Position numbers and translations under genes: made by a program. Source: Gammaproteobacteria bacterium (GTDB taxonomy: Bacteria > Pseudomonadota > Gammaproteobacteria > Enterobacterales > Kangiellaceae). From it: a DNA stretch of 5,064 nt. Under the pieces are notes generated by a model, which saw only the letters and a list, made by a program, of their open reading frames with translations, was not told the DNA's origin and searched no databases. The stretch covers positions 1,010-6,073 of the forward strand of contig NVTT01000009.1 in the NCBI GenBank assembly GCA_002401655.1. Reading direction: 5' to 3'. How positions within the stretch are numbered: position 1 is the stretch's first letter; each line of letters opens with the position of its first letter. Shown piece by piece: positions 1 through 5,064 of the stretch.

Positions 1-139
1 GAATATCCAACCAATACAGAGCTGTTGAAGCGATGAACGATGTGTAAAATGCAATGAGTTTATTGATATTCCAAATCACCATTAGCCAGTTGAAGCAAAT
101 CCATACTAAAGATCCATAAGAGTAAATGACATACCCCAT
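1..139 (-). CDS. Partial gene (5' end) for an unidentified hydrophobic membrane protein
   Basis: A minus-strand reading frame starts at an ATG at 139-137 and stays open to the left edge, giving the first 46 residues of a longer protein. The translation is very hydrophobic and aromatic (MGYVIYSYGSLVWICFNWLM, later AFYTSFIASTALYWLDI). That fits one membrane segment at about residues 4-25 and a second starting at about residue 30. Upstream the frame continues without an ATG, GTG or TTG back to an in-frame TGA, so this ATG is the first normal start. A GGA lies 9 nt before it, a weak ribosome site. The gene is divergent from truC, and the two would share the short spacer at 140-210. I do not recognise the family. 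The fragment is too short to exclude a chance open frame, but no plus-strand frame competes across the same stretch. Confidence 0.5.
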   Translation of the reverse strand, partial: MGYVIYSYGSLVWICFNWLMVIWNINKLIAFYTSFIASTALYWLDI

Positions 140-210
140 TGATTTGAGTCCGTTAATTCCTTTAAACTTATGAAATAAAAGAAGCGTGAAGCATCACCTG
201 AATAAAAATC
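140..210. promoter_or_regulatory. Divergent spacer expected to hold the truC promoter
   Basis: This 71-bp AT-rich spacer lies between the outward-facing membrane-protein gene and truC, so promoters for both should be here or just inside the genes. For truC the best I can see is TTGAGT at 144-149 and TATGAA at 169-174, but the 19-bp spacing is long and both boxes are imperfect. No clear operator or riboswitch-like structure is visible. The site is assigned mainly from position. Confidence 0.25.
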
Positions 211-1071
211 ATGCTGGAAATTAATGTGGAAAAATTGATGTTACCCATACTTTACCGAGATGAATACATTGTCGTTATTGATAAACCTTCGGGGCTATTG
301 GTACATCGTTCAATGATAGATAAGCACGAAACACGTTTTGCGCTACAAATGACCAGAGATCAAATCGGTCAGTATGTTTATCCGGTACACCGTTTAGATA
401 AACCAACATCGGGAGTATTGGTGATGGCTTTATCTTCTGAAATTGCCGCTAAACTTAATCAGCAATTCACTCAAAAAACAATCACCAAAAATTATATTGC
501 TTTGGTTCGAGGTTTTACTTTGGCTGAAGGCACGATTGATTATGCGTTGAAAGAAGTGCTGGATAAAATGACTGACAAAAGAGCACAACAAGATAAACCT
601 CCACAAGAGGCGATTACTCATTATAAAACGCTGTGGCAGGTTGAAGTACCTTTTGCCGTTGGGCGTTATCCCACTGCCCGATATTCGCTAATTTCATTAA
701 GGCCCGAAACCGGTCGAAAGCATCAGTTAAGACGCCATTTGAAGCATATATTTCATCCTATTGTTGGTGACACGACCCATGGTGATGGTAAACATAACAC
801 GATGTTTAGAGAGCGGTTTAGTTTAAATCGTTTATTACTTGTCGCCAAGGAGATGAGTTTTGAACATCCCGTTACGGGTGAATTAATTAAATTGTCTGCA
901 TCGATGGGAGAAGAGTTTGAAAAAGTGTTAGTCGGACTGGGCTGTTCTTTATACTGTAGCGATACTGTAGATCATATTGTCGAGCAAAATGTAGAGCAAA
1001 GAGTAGAGCAAAGAGTAGAGCAAAATGTAGCCCCGAACCAAGCTAACCTTTTAAATAATCAAGCAAACTAA
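211..1071 (+). CDS. truC: tRNA pseudouridine(65) synthase TruC, with a repeat-bearing C-terminal tail
   Basis: This is an RluA-family pseudouridine synthase that isomerises U65 in the acceptor/T-stem region of certain tRNAs, in the cytoplasm. The N-terminal part (LPILYRDEYIVVIDKPSG, then LVHRS at 30-34) matches E. coli TruC nearly motif for motif. HRLDKPTSGVL at 60-70 holds the catalytic Asp63 of the RluA RLD motif. TGRKHQLRRHLKHI at 167-180 and HPIVGD at 182-187 are the other conserved blocks. The family core ends near residue 245. Beyond it is a polar tail with four copies of VEQ(N/R) at 257-272, then Asn/Gln-rich sequence, which makes the protein longer than the roughly 260 residues of E. 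coli TruC. The ATG at 238 (Met10) is a likely alternative start: E. coli MLEILYQDEW aligns with MLPILYRDEY there, and TGGA lies 7 nt upstream, whereas the ATG at 211 has no visible ribosome site. The function is confident, the exact start is not. Confidence 0.93.
   Translation: MLEINVEKLMLPILYRDEYIVVIDKPSGLLVHRSMIDKHETRFALQMTRDQIGQYVYPVHRLDKPTSGVLVMALSSEIAAKLNQQFTQKTITKNYIALVRGFTLAEGTIDYALKEVLDKMTDKRAQQDKPPQEAITHYKTLWQVEVPFAVGRYPTARYSLISLRPETGRKHQLRRHLKHIFHPIVGDTTHGDGKHNTMFRERFSLNRLLLVAKEMSFEHPVTGELIKLSASMGEEFEKVLVGLGCSLYCSDTVDHIVEQNVEQRVEQRVEQNVAPNQANLLNNQAN
979..1026 (+). repeat. Four tandem 12-bp units inside the truC tail
   Basis: Four consecutive 12-bp units of the form GTAGAGCAAAGA / GTAGAGCAAAAT encode VEQN-VEQR-VEQR-VEQN (residues 257-272). 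The first unit differs by GTC for GTA. Units 2 and 3 are identical at DNA level, which points to recent slippage or duplication and not only to protein-level selection. Because the unit is a multiple of three, copy-number changes would alter tail length without shifting the frame. Confidence 0.9.
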
Positions 1072-1094
1072 CTATAAACCTAACTATAAACCTA
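1068..1094. repeat. 2.25 copies of a 12-bp direct repeat spanning two convergent stop codons
   Basis: CTAACTATAAAC occurs at 1068-1079 and again at 1080-1091, and the periodicity continues through CTA at 1092-1094. The repeat covers the truC stop (TAA at 1069-1071), the whole 20-bp gap, and the stop of the opposing gene (TAG on the minus strand, 1094-1092). It is not an inverted repeat and cannot form a terminator hairpin. Its sequence is unrelated to the 12-bp repeat about 40 bp upstream in truC, although the unit length is the same. Confidence 0.9.
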
Positions 1095-1727
1095 GCGATA
1101 AAGCTCATCCAGCTCGCCATTCTTAATTCTATTATTGACCTGTTTTAAACATCTGTGAGCATGATCAATTACCTGTTGCATATTTTCATAACAGCGACGT
1201 TCGTTTTTACCATAAGCAAAGAAGGTGAGAACGATTTGATTGCCTATTCCTCCCGTGTCGGGTCCATCTCCAAGTTCAAGATAACAAGTGGCAGATTGTG
1301 ATAAGCAAATAGCGCCCGCCTTAAACCCAAGCTTTGTGCTCGCAACTGATTCAAGTGATTTTTGCATTAGCCAGTCGATGCTTCTTTGCTGACAGTTTTC
1401 TGGAATGTCGCGGAATAAAATCATTAATCTAGCACTGCATTTTTTTGTGTAAGGATATTGAGTATCGTCATTGTCTTCCACTAGATTGAAAGTGCAGTCA
1501 TTACTTTCTAACAAAGACGAGGAAGTATTAATCCATTCGACAAGCGAATAAAAAGATTCTACAAACGCCCATTTCTTAAATGGCAAGAAATCTTCTAGTG
1601 AGCTTCGTATAAGTTTAGGATTTTTCTTGAAGTCGATATAAATGCTCGATTCATCCGACTCCATACTCGTCCAAGGGTGGGATCTTAATTCTGTTTTGTC
1701 GTCTTGATTAGACGTAAATGCATCCAC
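1092..1727 (-). CDS. Conserved-looking hypothetical cytosolic protein, 211 aa
   Basis: I do not recognise a named family. The product has no signal peptide and no membrane segment. It has an acidic, Ser-rich N-terminus (residues 1-35), then what looks like a mixed alpha/beta fold: an aromatic helix around LPFKKWAFVESFYSLVEWIN at 48-67, a strand-like SARLMILFRDI at 98-108, a second strand IVLTFFAYG at 165-173, and a C-terminal helix at about 179-201. Seven cysteines (78, 97, 112, 141, 148, 179, 193) do not form an obvious metal motif. The start is GTG at 1727: it is the first start after an in-frame stop two codons upstream, and GAGG sits 8 nt before it. The first in-frame ATG (Met22) would remove the acidic N-terminus. 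It lies 88 bp downstream of the DUF805 gene on the same strand and may be co-transcribed with it. Its 3' end meets truC head-on. Function unknown. Confidence 0.8.
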   Translation of the reverse strand: MDAFTSNQDDKTELRSHPWTSMESDESSIYIDFKKNPKLIRSSLEDFLPFKKWAFVESFYSLVEWINTSSSLLESNDCTFNLVEDNDDTQYPYTKKCSARLMILFRDIPENCQQRSIDWLMQKSLESVASTKLGFKAGAICLSQSATCYLELGDGPDTGGIGNQIVLTFFAYGKNERRCYENMQQVIDHAHRCLKQVNNRIKNGELDELYR

Positions 1728-1735
1728 TGTTTATG

Positions 1736-1739
1736 CCTC
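1736..1739 (-). promoter_or_regulatory. Ribosome binding site supporting a GTG start
   Basis: On the minus strand GAGG lies 8 nt before the GTG at 1727-1725. This is the clearest Shine-Dalgarno for the 211-residue protein, and together with the in-frame TAA just upstream it favours the GTG over the first in-frame ATG, 21 codons further in. Confidence 0.6.
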
Positions 1740-1801
1740 GCGAATTAGGAGAATATTTTGACGTAATCGAGTGACTTTTATTCGTTGTCTTTTACTAATG
1801 G

Positions 1802-1839
1802 TTAGATATTAGATATCAGATTTTAAATCCAATATCTAA
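1802..1839. repeat. AT-rich nested inverted repeats over the 3' end of the DUF805 gene
   Basis: TTAGATATT at 1802-1810 is the exact reverse complement of AATATCTAA at 1831-1839. Two smaller palindromes are nested here: GATAT-TAG-ATATC at 1805-1817 and GATTT-T-AAATC at 1819-1829. The stop codon (1818-1816 on the minus strand) lies between them. The stem has few G/C pairs and no T-run follows on the minus strand, so a classical rho-independent terminator is unlikely. It may be a weak 3' structure or chance in AT-rich DNA. Confidence 0.4.
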
Positions 1840-2985
1840 GTACTCTCTATAAAACTCATGCTTTCGCAATAGCGATCGTGTTCCTTTTAAAACAAACTCA
1901 TATCCACAAAGTTTAAATCGATCTTTATCAGCGATTGACTTGATAATTAACTTGGTATCAACGGGAGAAAAATCGGCATAATAATCTTCTGATGCTTTTA
2001 TTGTCACTTCAATGGTTCTAATGTTATCACCTAAACTAAAGTGCAGTTCAGTACAGGTTTTATCGCCGATACCTGTGGTTGATGACCAATAACTTCCATC
2101 TTTTTTAAAGTCTCCTTCCCAGCCGATGGTCAACGCATTATTTTGATCGAGCATTAACCAAAAACTATCGGGCATTTCTAACTTGTGTAGTCTTTTCTTG
2201 CTAATGTTCTCGGCCGATTGTTGTTGTGTGTTTTTTTCCAATTTAATTAAATCTTCATCGTCTACATCATTAGGGTTGAATAAAATAATAATGACAAGTA
2301 ATAGGCTAATCGCAAGTCCTGCTAAAGATAAGTTTTTATTTAATTTAAACCAATGGGTAAACTGTTCCTTAAAAGTATGATTAGTTTCACTTAAACTAAC
2401 CTTACTTTGACTTGGAATTTTTGATTGTTTATTAGGATTAGAGTCTAACAGATGGTCTTCTAGATCGCTTTGTTTCAAACTTTCAAAAACGCTGGTTGCT
2501 AGAGTAGGCTCTACTCTGTCAAAATTGTTTTTGTGATTGGATTCATTCGAGTTCACAGGACCGTGATAACCAAGTTGATATTGGTGCTCATGGCGTACTC
2601 TTATATTGCTAATCGTCGAAATAACTAGTGTGGATATTATGCCTACTAATAACAAAGTCCATTTTGTAGAATGATCGATATAAGTTAAAGCAAAAACATT
2701 GATCCAGAAAATCGTTACAGGAATTACCGCCAAGAGGGTCATAAAACTAGCGTCGTGAAGACGTCTAATAGATGAAGCGAGTAATATTGGTGTTGTTACA
2801 ATTAAGAGCATAAATACGAGTATGCCTGCTCTTGCATAAATAGGTAAGAATGCTAATAAAAGCAAATAGCATACAGCAGAGATTGCCAAAAATCTTCGAC
2901 CGTTATCGTGACCTTCAATACATATTAGGCTTTTTAAAAATGGCACATTGGCTCCAAAACTAACTACGTTTAGATAAAAAGGCAT
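1816..2985 (-). CDS. DUF805 membrane protein with an additional C-terminal, probably periplasmic domain
   Basis: The N-terminal part is a DUF805-type inner-membrane module: four hydrophobic segments at about 33-50, 54-72, 82-101 and 108-126, with the characteristic RRLHD (74-78) between the second and third. DUF805 has no established biochemical role. A polar, low-complexity linker at about 129-215 leads to a fifth membrane segment at 219-236 (ISLLLVIIILF) and then a soluble domain at about 270-389 with WEGDFKKDGSYWSSTTG, a cysteine at 311 and LCGYEF with a cysteine at 360. Arg/His-rich loops place the N-terminus and linker in the cytoplasm and the C-terminal domain in the periplasm, where C311 and C360 could pair; this is inference. 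An in-frame TAA lies five codons before the ATG at 2985, which has no visible ribosome site. GTG at 2946 (Val14) has GGAG 5 nt upstream and may be the true start, giving 376 residues beginning MPFLKSL. The gene is divergent from the hydrolase operon. Confidence 0.85.
   Translation of the reverse strand: MPFYLNVVSFGANVPFLKSLICIEGHDNGRRFLAISAVCYLLLLAFLPIYARAGILVFMLLIVTTPILLASSIRRLHDASFMTLLAVIPVTIFWINVFALTYIDHSTKWTLLLVGIISTLVISTISNIRVRHEHQYQLGYHGPVNSNESNHKNNFDRVEPTLATSVFESLKQSDLEDHLLDSNPNKQSKIPSQSKVSLSETNHTFKEQFTHWFKLNKNLSLAGLAISLLLVIIILFNPNDVDDEDLIKLEKNTQQQSAENISKKRLHKLEMPDSFWLMLDQNNALTIGWEGDFKKDGSYWSSTTGIGDKTCTELHFSLGDNIRTIEVTIKASEDYYADFSPVDTKLIIKSIADKDRFKLCGYEFVLKGTRSLLRKHEFYREYLDIGFKI
2952..2955 (-). 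promoter_or_regulatory. Ribosome binding site suggesting an internal GTG start at 2946
   Basis: On the minus strand GGAG is followed after 5 nt by GTG (2946-2944), in frame with the DUF805 protein at residue 14. The upstream ATG at 2985 is preceded by AT-rich sequence with no purine-rich core. Starting at the GTG removes 13 residues that lie outside the predicted membrane domain. Confidence 0.5.
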
Positions 2986-3095
2986 ATTAGCTGATTTGAA
3001 TTAAGAAAGTCACTGCAAATTGTGGCAAAATAGTGGTGAATATAGAAAAAAGCATTTAACTTCTAAAAAAAGTATTAAAAGGGTGAATAAAAAAG
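2986..3095. promoter_or_regulatory. Divergent promoter region between the DUF805 gene and the hydrolase-crotonase pair
   Basis: This 110-bp, strongly AT-rich region separates two outward-facing transcription units and must hold the promoter of at least the rightward one. For the plus strand the best pair is TTGTGG at 3020-3025 and TATAGA at 3041-3046, though the 15-bp spacing is short. For the minus strand, TTGCCA (3028-3023) is a good -35 candidate, but the matching -10 is poor. AAGGG with GTG following (3079-3085) is the likely ribosome site for the hydrolase, about 10 nt before its ATG. I see no convincing operator; TGC and GCA arms at 3014-3027 are too short to mean much. Confidence 0.4.
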
Positions 3096-4034
3096 ATGAG
3101 ATTCCTGAAAATAATCGGCTGGATTGTTATTGCCATTATCGCTCTAGGATGGGTGTATTATGCTTTTCAAGATGTTGAAAGTAAGACTTTGGATGAGAAG
3201 GTTCGACAGCAATTGGATGCGAATTTTATCAACTTGTCGCATGGAACCACTCGATACCAATTAGAAGGTCCTGAAAATGCAGAGACGATTGTATTAGTGC
3301 ATGGCTATGGCGTTTCATCTTATGTATGGCAACCCACTTCTAAGTTTTTGCTCGATCAAGGCTATCGAGTACTGAATCTCGATCTCTACGGACACGGCTA
3401 TAGCGATAGACCTGATGCTATTTATGGTATCGAATTGTTTGCACAACAAATTAATGAATTAGTTGTAAAACTTAAAATCGAAAAACCATTTCACTTATTA
3501 GGCTTATCGATGGGTGGCTCTGTAGTTGCTGGTTATGCACATCGATTTCCTGAAAAACTAAAATCTTTAATACTGCAAGATCCTCTAGTACACAAAATAG
3601 GTGCAAAGAGAATATTCCCTTTGAATACCCCTTTTGTTGGTGAATATATTTTTAATGTTTTCATGATGCCAAGAAATATAGAAGGTCACGTCAATAAAAC
3701 AGGCAAAGGCAGTGTTTTTGAAAACTATGGAGATAAATATTTAGAACAAGCTGAGTATGAAGGTTTTAGAAAAGCAATGTTATCTTCGTTGAGATATATG
3801 GCGACTAATGATTATGATTTTGAATATAGACAATTAGCTAAAACTAAAATGCCTAAACTGCTTATTTGGGGTAGTGAAGATAAAACCATTCCGATTAAAA
3901 ATGCGGATAAATTATTAGAATTAATGCCTAATCTGAATTATGAAATTATTGATGGTGCGGGTCATGTGCCTAGTATGGAAGTGCCTCACAAATTTAATCC
4001 AATTTTATTATCTTGGCTTAAAAAACAAGAATAG
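3096..4034 (+). CDS. Membrane-anchored alpha/beta hydrolase (esterase/lipase-like)
   Basis: This is a serine hydrolase of the alpha/beta-hydrolase (Abhydrolase_1) fold. Residues 1-4 are short and basic, followed by a hydrophobic segment at 6-23 (IIGWIVIAIIALGWVYYAF). It reads as an uncleaved signal anchor, because no clear signal-peptidase or lipobox site follows. The catalytic domain would then be in the periplasm. VLVHGYG at 66-72 forms the oxyanion region, GLSMGG at 136-141 is the nucleophile elbow with Ser138, Asp262 in WGSEDKTIP is the likely acid, and His290 in GAGHVPSME is the base. The triad is complete and the length of 312 fits the family. The pre-domain sequence DANFINLSHGTTRYQLEGPE resembles other anchored esterases of the Lip3-like group, as I recall them. 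The substrate cannot be read from sequence; short-chain or lipid esters are plausible. It is the first gene of a probable operon with the crotonase 31 bp downstream. Confidence 0.88.
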   Translation: MRFLKIIGWIVIAIIALGWVYYAFQDVESKTLDEKVRQQLDANFINLSHGTTRYQLEGPENAETIVLVHGYGVSSYVWQPTSKFLLDQGYRVLNLDLYGHGYSDRPDAIYGIELFAQQINELVVKLKIEKPFHLLGLSMGGSVVAGYAHRFPEKLKSLILQDPLVHKIGAKRIFPLNTPFVGEYIFNVFMMPRNIEGHVNKTGKGSVFENYGDKYLEQAEYEGFRKAMLSSLRYMATNDYDFEYRQLAKTKMPKLLIWGSEDKTIPIKNADKLLELMPNLNYEIIDGAGHVPSMEVPHKFNPILLSWLKKQE

Positions 4035-4065
4035 TAAAAACTACATCCTATGATAGAAAAGAACT

Positions 4066-4857
4066 ATGTTTGAAAAAAATAGAATCGCCGTAAAAATTGA
4101 AAATCAAATAGCCTTGGTTAGTTTAAATCGACCTGAAAAACATAATGCGTTAGATATGCCAATGTTTTACGCAATCCGAAGATGCATAAAACAACTCAAA
4201 AAGGATAAAACTGTGCGTGTTGTTATTGTACAAGGTGAAGGTGAGAGTTTTTGTTCTGGTTTAGATCTAAAGTCAGTCATGCATAGTCCGTTTAATGGAA
4301 TTAAATTACTGTGGAAATGGTGCCCTTTCAGTCCCAATTTGGCGCAAATTGTGACTATCGGTTGGAGGCAATTAAACGTGCCAGTTATTATGGTATTAAA
4401 AGGAAAGTGTTGGGGTGGCGGGTTGCAGATTGCTTTAGGAGGTGATTATAGGATCGCTGGTCCGGAGACTTCTTTTTCGATCATGGAAGCCAAGTGGGGA
4501 CTTATCCCTGATATGGGCGGAACGCCAGCACTATTAGAAAACTTACCCCTCGATCATGCCATGAATTTGGCGATGACAGCGGATATCATCAATGCAGAAC
4601 ATGCGCTAAAAGTAAATTTAATTTCCCGAATAGATAGCGATCCAATGACGGTTGCAATGGAACTAGCTAATAAACTAAAAGAACGTTCTCCGGATACCAA
4701 TAAGCGAATTAAAAAAATGTATCATAAAATTTGGTGTTCGAAACAAGGTTCTATATTAGCGTCTGAAACTTTTAATCAATGGAAAATACTATTTGGTAAA
4801 AATAGAAAAATTGCGGTTAAAAAAGCGTTAGGGGATGAATCAGTCGATTATCATTAG
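4066..4857 (+). CDS. Crotonase/enoyl-CoA hydratase family protein
   Basis: This is a member of the crotonase superfamily, acting on acyl-CoA thioesters in the cytoplasm. LNRPEKHNALD at 20-30 is the CoA-binding start of the fold. FCSGLDL at 62-68 and WGGGLQIALGGD at 116-127 form the two oxyanion-hole regions, and MEAKWGLIPDMGGT at 140-153 holds the active-site acids. Aligned to rat enoyl-CoA hydratase, Glu164 corresponds to Glu141, but Glu144 is replaced by Gln121. Asp149 lies eight residues after Glu141, the spacing of Glu196/Asp204 in dienoyl-CoA isomerase. A classic hydratase is therefore doubtful, and an isomerase or another crotonase reaction is possible. The whole sequence, including the NLAQIVTIGWRQLNVPVI stretch and the C-terminal GKNRKIAVKKAL, closely resembles the subfamily listed in CDD as PRK07509, from memory. 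The length of 263 residues is typical. The start is ATG at 4066 with only a weak AGAAAAGAA stretch before it. It is probably co-transcribed with the hydrolase. Confidence 0.9.
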   Translation: MFEKNRIAVKIENQIALVSLNRPEKHNALDMPMFYAIRRCIKQLKKDKTVRVVIVQGEGESFCSGLDLKSVMHSPFNGIKLLWKWCPFSPNLAQIVTIGWRQLNVPVIMVLKGKCWGGGLQIALGGDYRIAGPETSFSIMEAKWGLIPDMGGTPALLENLPLDHAMNLAMTADIINAEHALKVNLISRIDSDPMTVAMELANKLKERSPDTNKRIKKMYHKIWCSKQGSILASETFNQWKILFGKNRKIAVKKALGDESVDYH

Positions 4858-4896
4858 ACTTAAAATAATTTCTATTCCTAATTATTTAAGTCTAAT
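4853..4896. terminator. Long AT-rich hairpin between convergent genes, candidate bidirectional terminator
   Basis: ATTAGACTTAAAATAATT (4853-4870) pairs with AATTATTTAAGTCTAAT (4880-4896), giving a 17-bp stem with one bulged A and a 9-nt loop. The stem begins over the crotonase stop codon (TAG, 4855-4857). It lies between the crotonase and the receptor gene that converges on it, the usual place for a shared terminator. It is atypical: the stem is nearly all A/T and no run of T follows on either strand, so efficiency is uncertain. Confidence 0.55.
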
Positions 4897-4905
4897 CCTT
4901 TCAGT

Positions 4906-5064
4906 TTAATCATTAGACCAAACAATATTAAAACCAATACTTCTGCCCGGCATCAATGTCGCTAAATCATCGGCAGACCCGACATATTCCTCATCTAACA
5001 AATTCTCACCCACCACTTTAAATAGCCAGTTTGGATTTAGTTGATATTGGTAACTGGCGGAAAA
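4906..5064 (-). CDS. Partial gene (3' end) for a TonB-dependent outer-membrane receptor
   Basis: A minus-strand frame enters from the right edge and ends at TAA (4908-4906), giving the last 52 residues of a protein. The sequence has the ending of a TonB-dependent receptor beta-barrel: a strand YQYQLNPNWLFKVVGENLLD, where the G-E-N-L-L-D-E-E-Y segment matches the common V-x-N-L-F-D-x-x-Y motif, then a loop, then MPGRSIGFNIVW resembling the final PGR-S-x-x-x-x-x-x-F/W strand. Such receptors import iron-siderophore complexes, vitamin B12 or glycans using TonB energy; the substrate cannot be judged from this piece. The last aromatic residue (W49 of the fragment) is followed by Ser-Asn-Asp, whereas most barrels end on the aromatic residue. 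It converges on the crotonase gene with the hairpin at 4853-4896 between them. Confidence 0.8.
   Translation of the reverse strand, partial: FSASYQYQLNPNWLFKVVGENLLDEEYVGSADDLATLMPGRSIGFNIVWSND

Noticed and set aside
430..621. 63-codon minus-strand open frame inside truC
   Set aside because: It lies wholly antisense to the conserved catalytic region of truC, has no ribosome site I can see, and its Phe/Ser-rich translation is typical of an opposite-strand shadow.
1802..1839. Inverted repeat considered as a rho-independent terminator for the DUF805 gene
   Set aside because: The stem is almost entirely A/T with a 20-nt loop and no T-run follows on the minus strand, so it was listed only as a repeat.
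2183..2380. 65-codon plus-strand open frame with a Cys-rich hydrophobic start
   Set aside because: It is antisense to the fifth membrane helix and linker of the DUF805 protein. The apparent composition follows from the complementary codons, and no promoter or ribosome site supports it.
3011..3035. CACT/AGTG and TGC/GCA arms considered as an operator in the divergent region
   Set aside because: Arms are only 3-4 bp, expected by chance, and they do not match the FadR or PsrA sites that would suit a fatty-acid operon.
1..5064. Search for CRISPR arrays, tRNA/rRNA genes, insertion-sequence ends, phage or defence genes and riboswitches
   Set aside because: None seen. The only repeats are the two 12-bp tandem sets and the AT-rich inverted repeats described, and all long open frames are accounted for.

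Overview
The window is AT-rich DNA, most likely from a gammaproteobacterium. Three things point there: a TruC-type tRNA pseudouridine synthase close to the Escherichia coli protein, a crotonase of a subfamily I recall from marine and environmental Gammaproteobacteria, and the end of a TonB-dependent outer-membrane receptor, which requires a Gram-negative envelope. The genus cannot be fixed from this sequence; an Alteromonadales or Oceanospirillales-like organism would fit.

Layout from left to right: (1) The 5' end of an unidentified membrane protein gene on the minus strand runs off the left edge (1-139). (2) A short spacer separates it from truC on the plus strand (211-1071), whose C-terminal tail carries a 12-bp tandem repeat. 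(3) truC converges, with only 20 bp between stop codons, on a minus-strand gene for a 211-residue cytosolic protein of unknown function (1092-1727). The gap is filled by a second, unrelated 12-bp repeat. (4) Upstream on the same strand is a gene for a DUF805 membrane protein with an extra C-terminal, probably periplasmic domain (1816-2985). (5) A 110-bp divergent promoter region leads into a plus-strand pair: a membrane-anchored alpha/beta hydrolase (3096-4034) and a crotonase-family enzyme (4066-4857), 31 bp apart and probably one operon. (6) A long AT-rich hairpin follows the crotonase and separates it from the convergent 3' end of a TonB-dependent receptor gene that runs off the right edge (4906-5064).

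The genes do not form one obvious pathway. truC is tRNA-modification housekeeping. The hydrolase and crotonase suggest ester or lipid hydrolysis next to acyl-CoA metabolism, which is inference from adjacency. The two minus-strand genes between them are poorly characterised. I see no tRNA, rRNA, CRISPR array, insertion sequence, phage or defence gene, and no stretch above 300 bp without a gene. The window reads as ordinary chromosomal backbone. The points most worth a second look are the DUF805 fusion and its start codon, the paired 12-bp repeats around the truC stop, the altered catalytic position in the crotonase, and the hairpin at 4853-4896.
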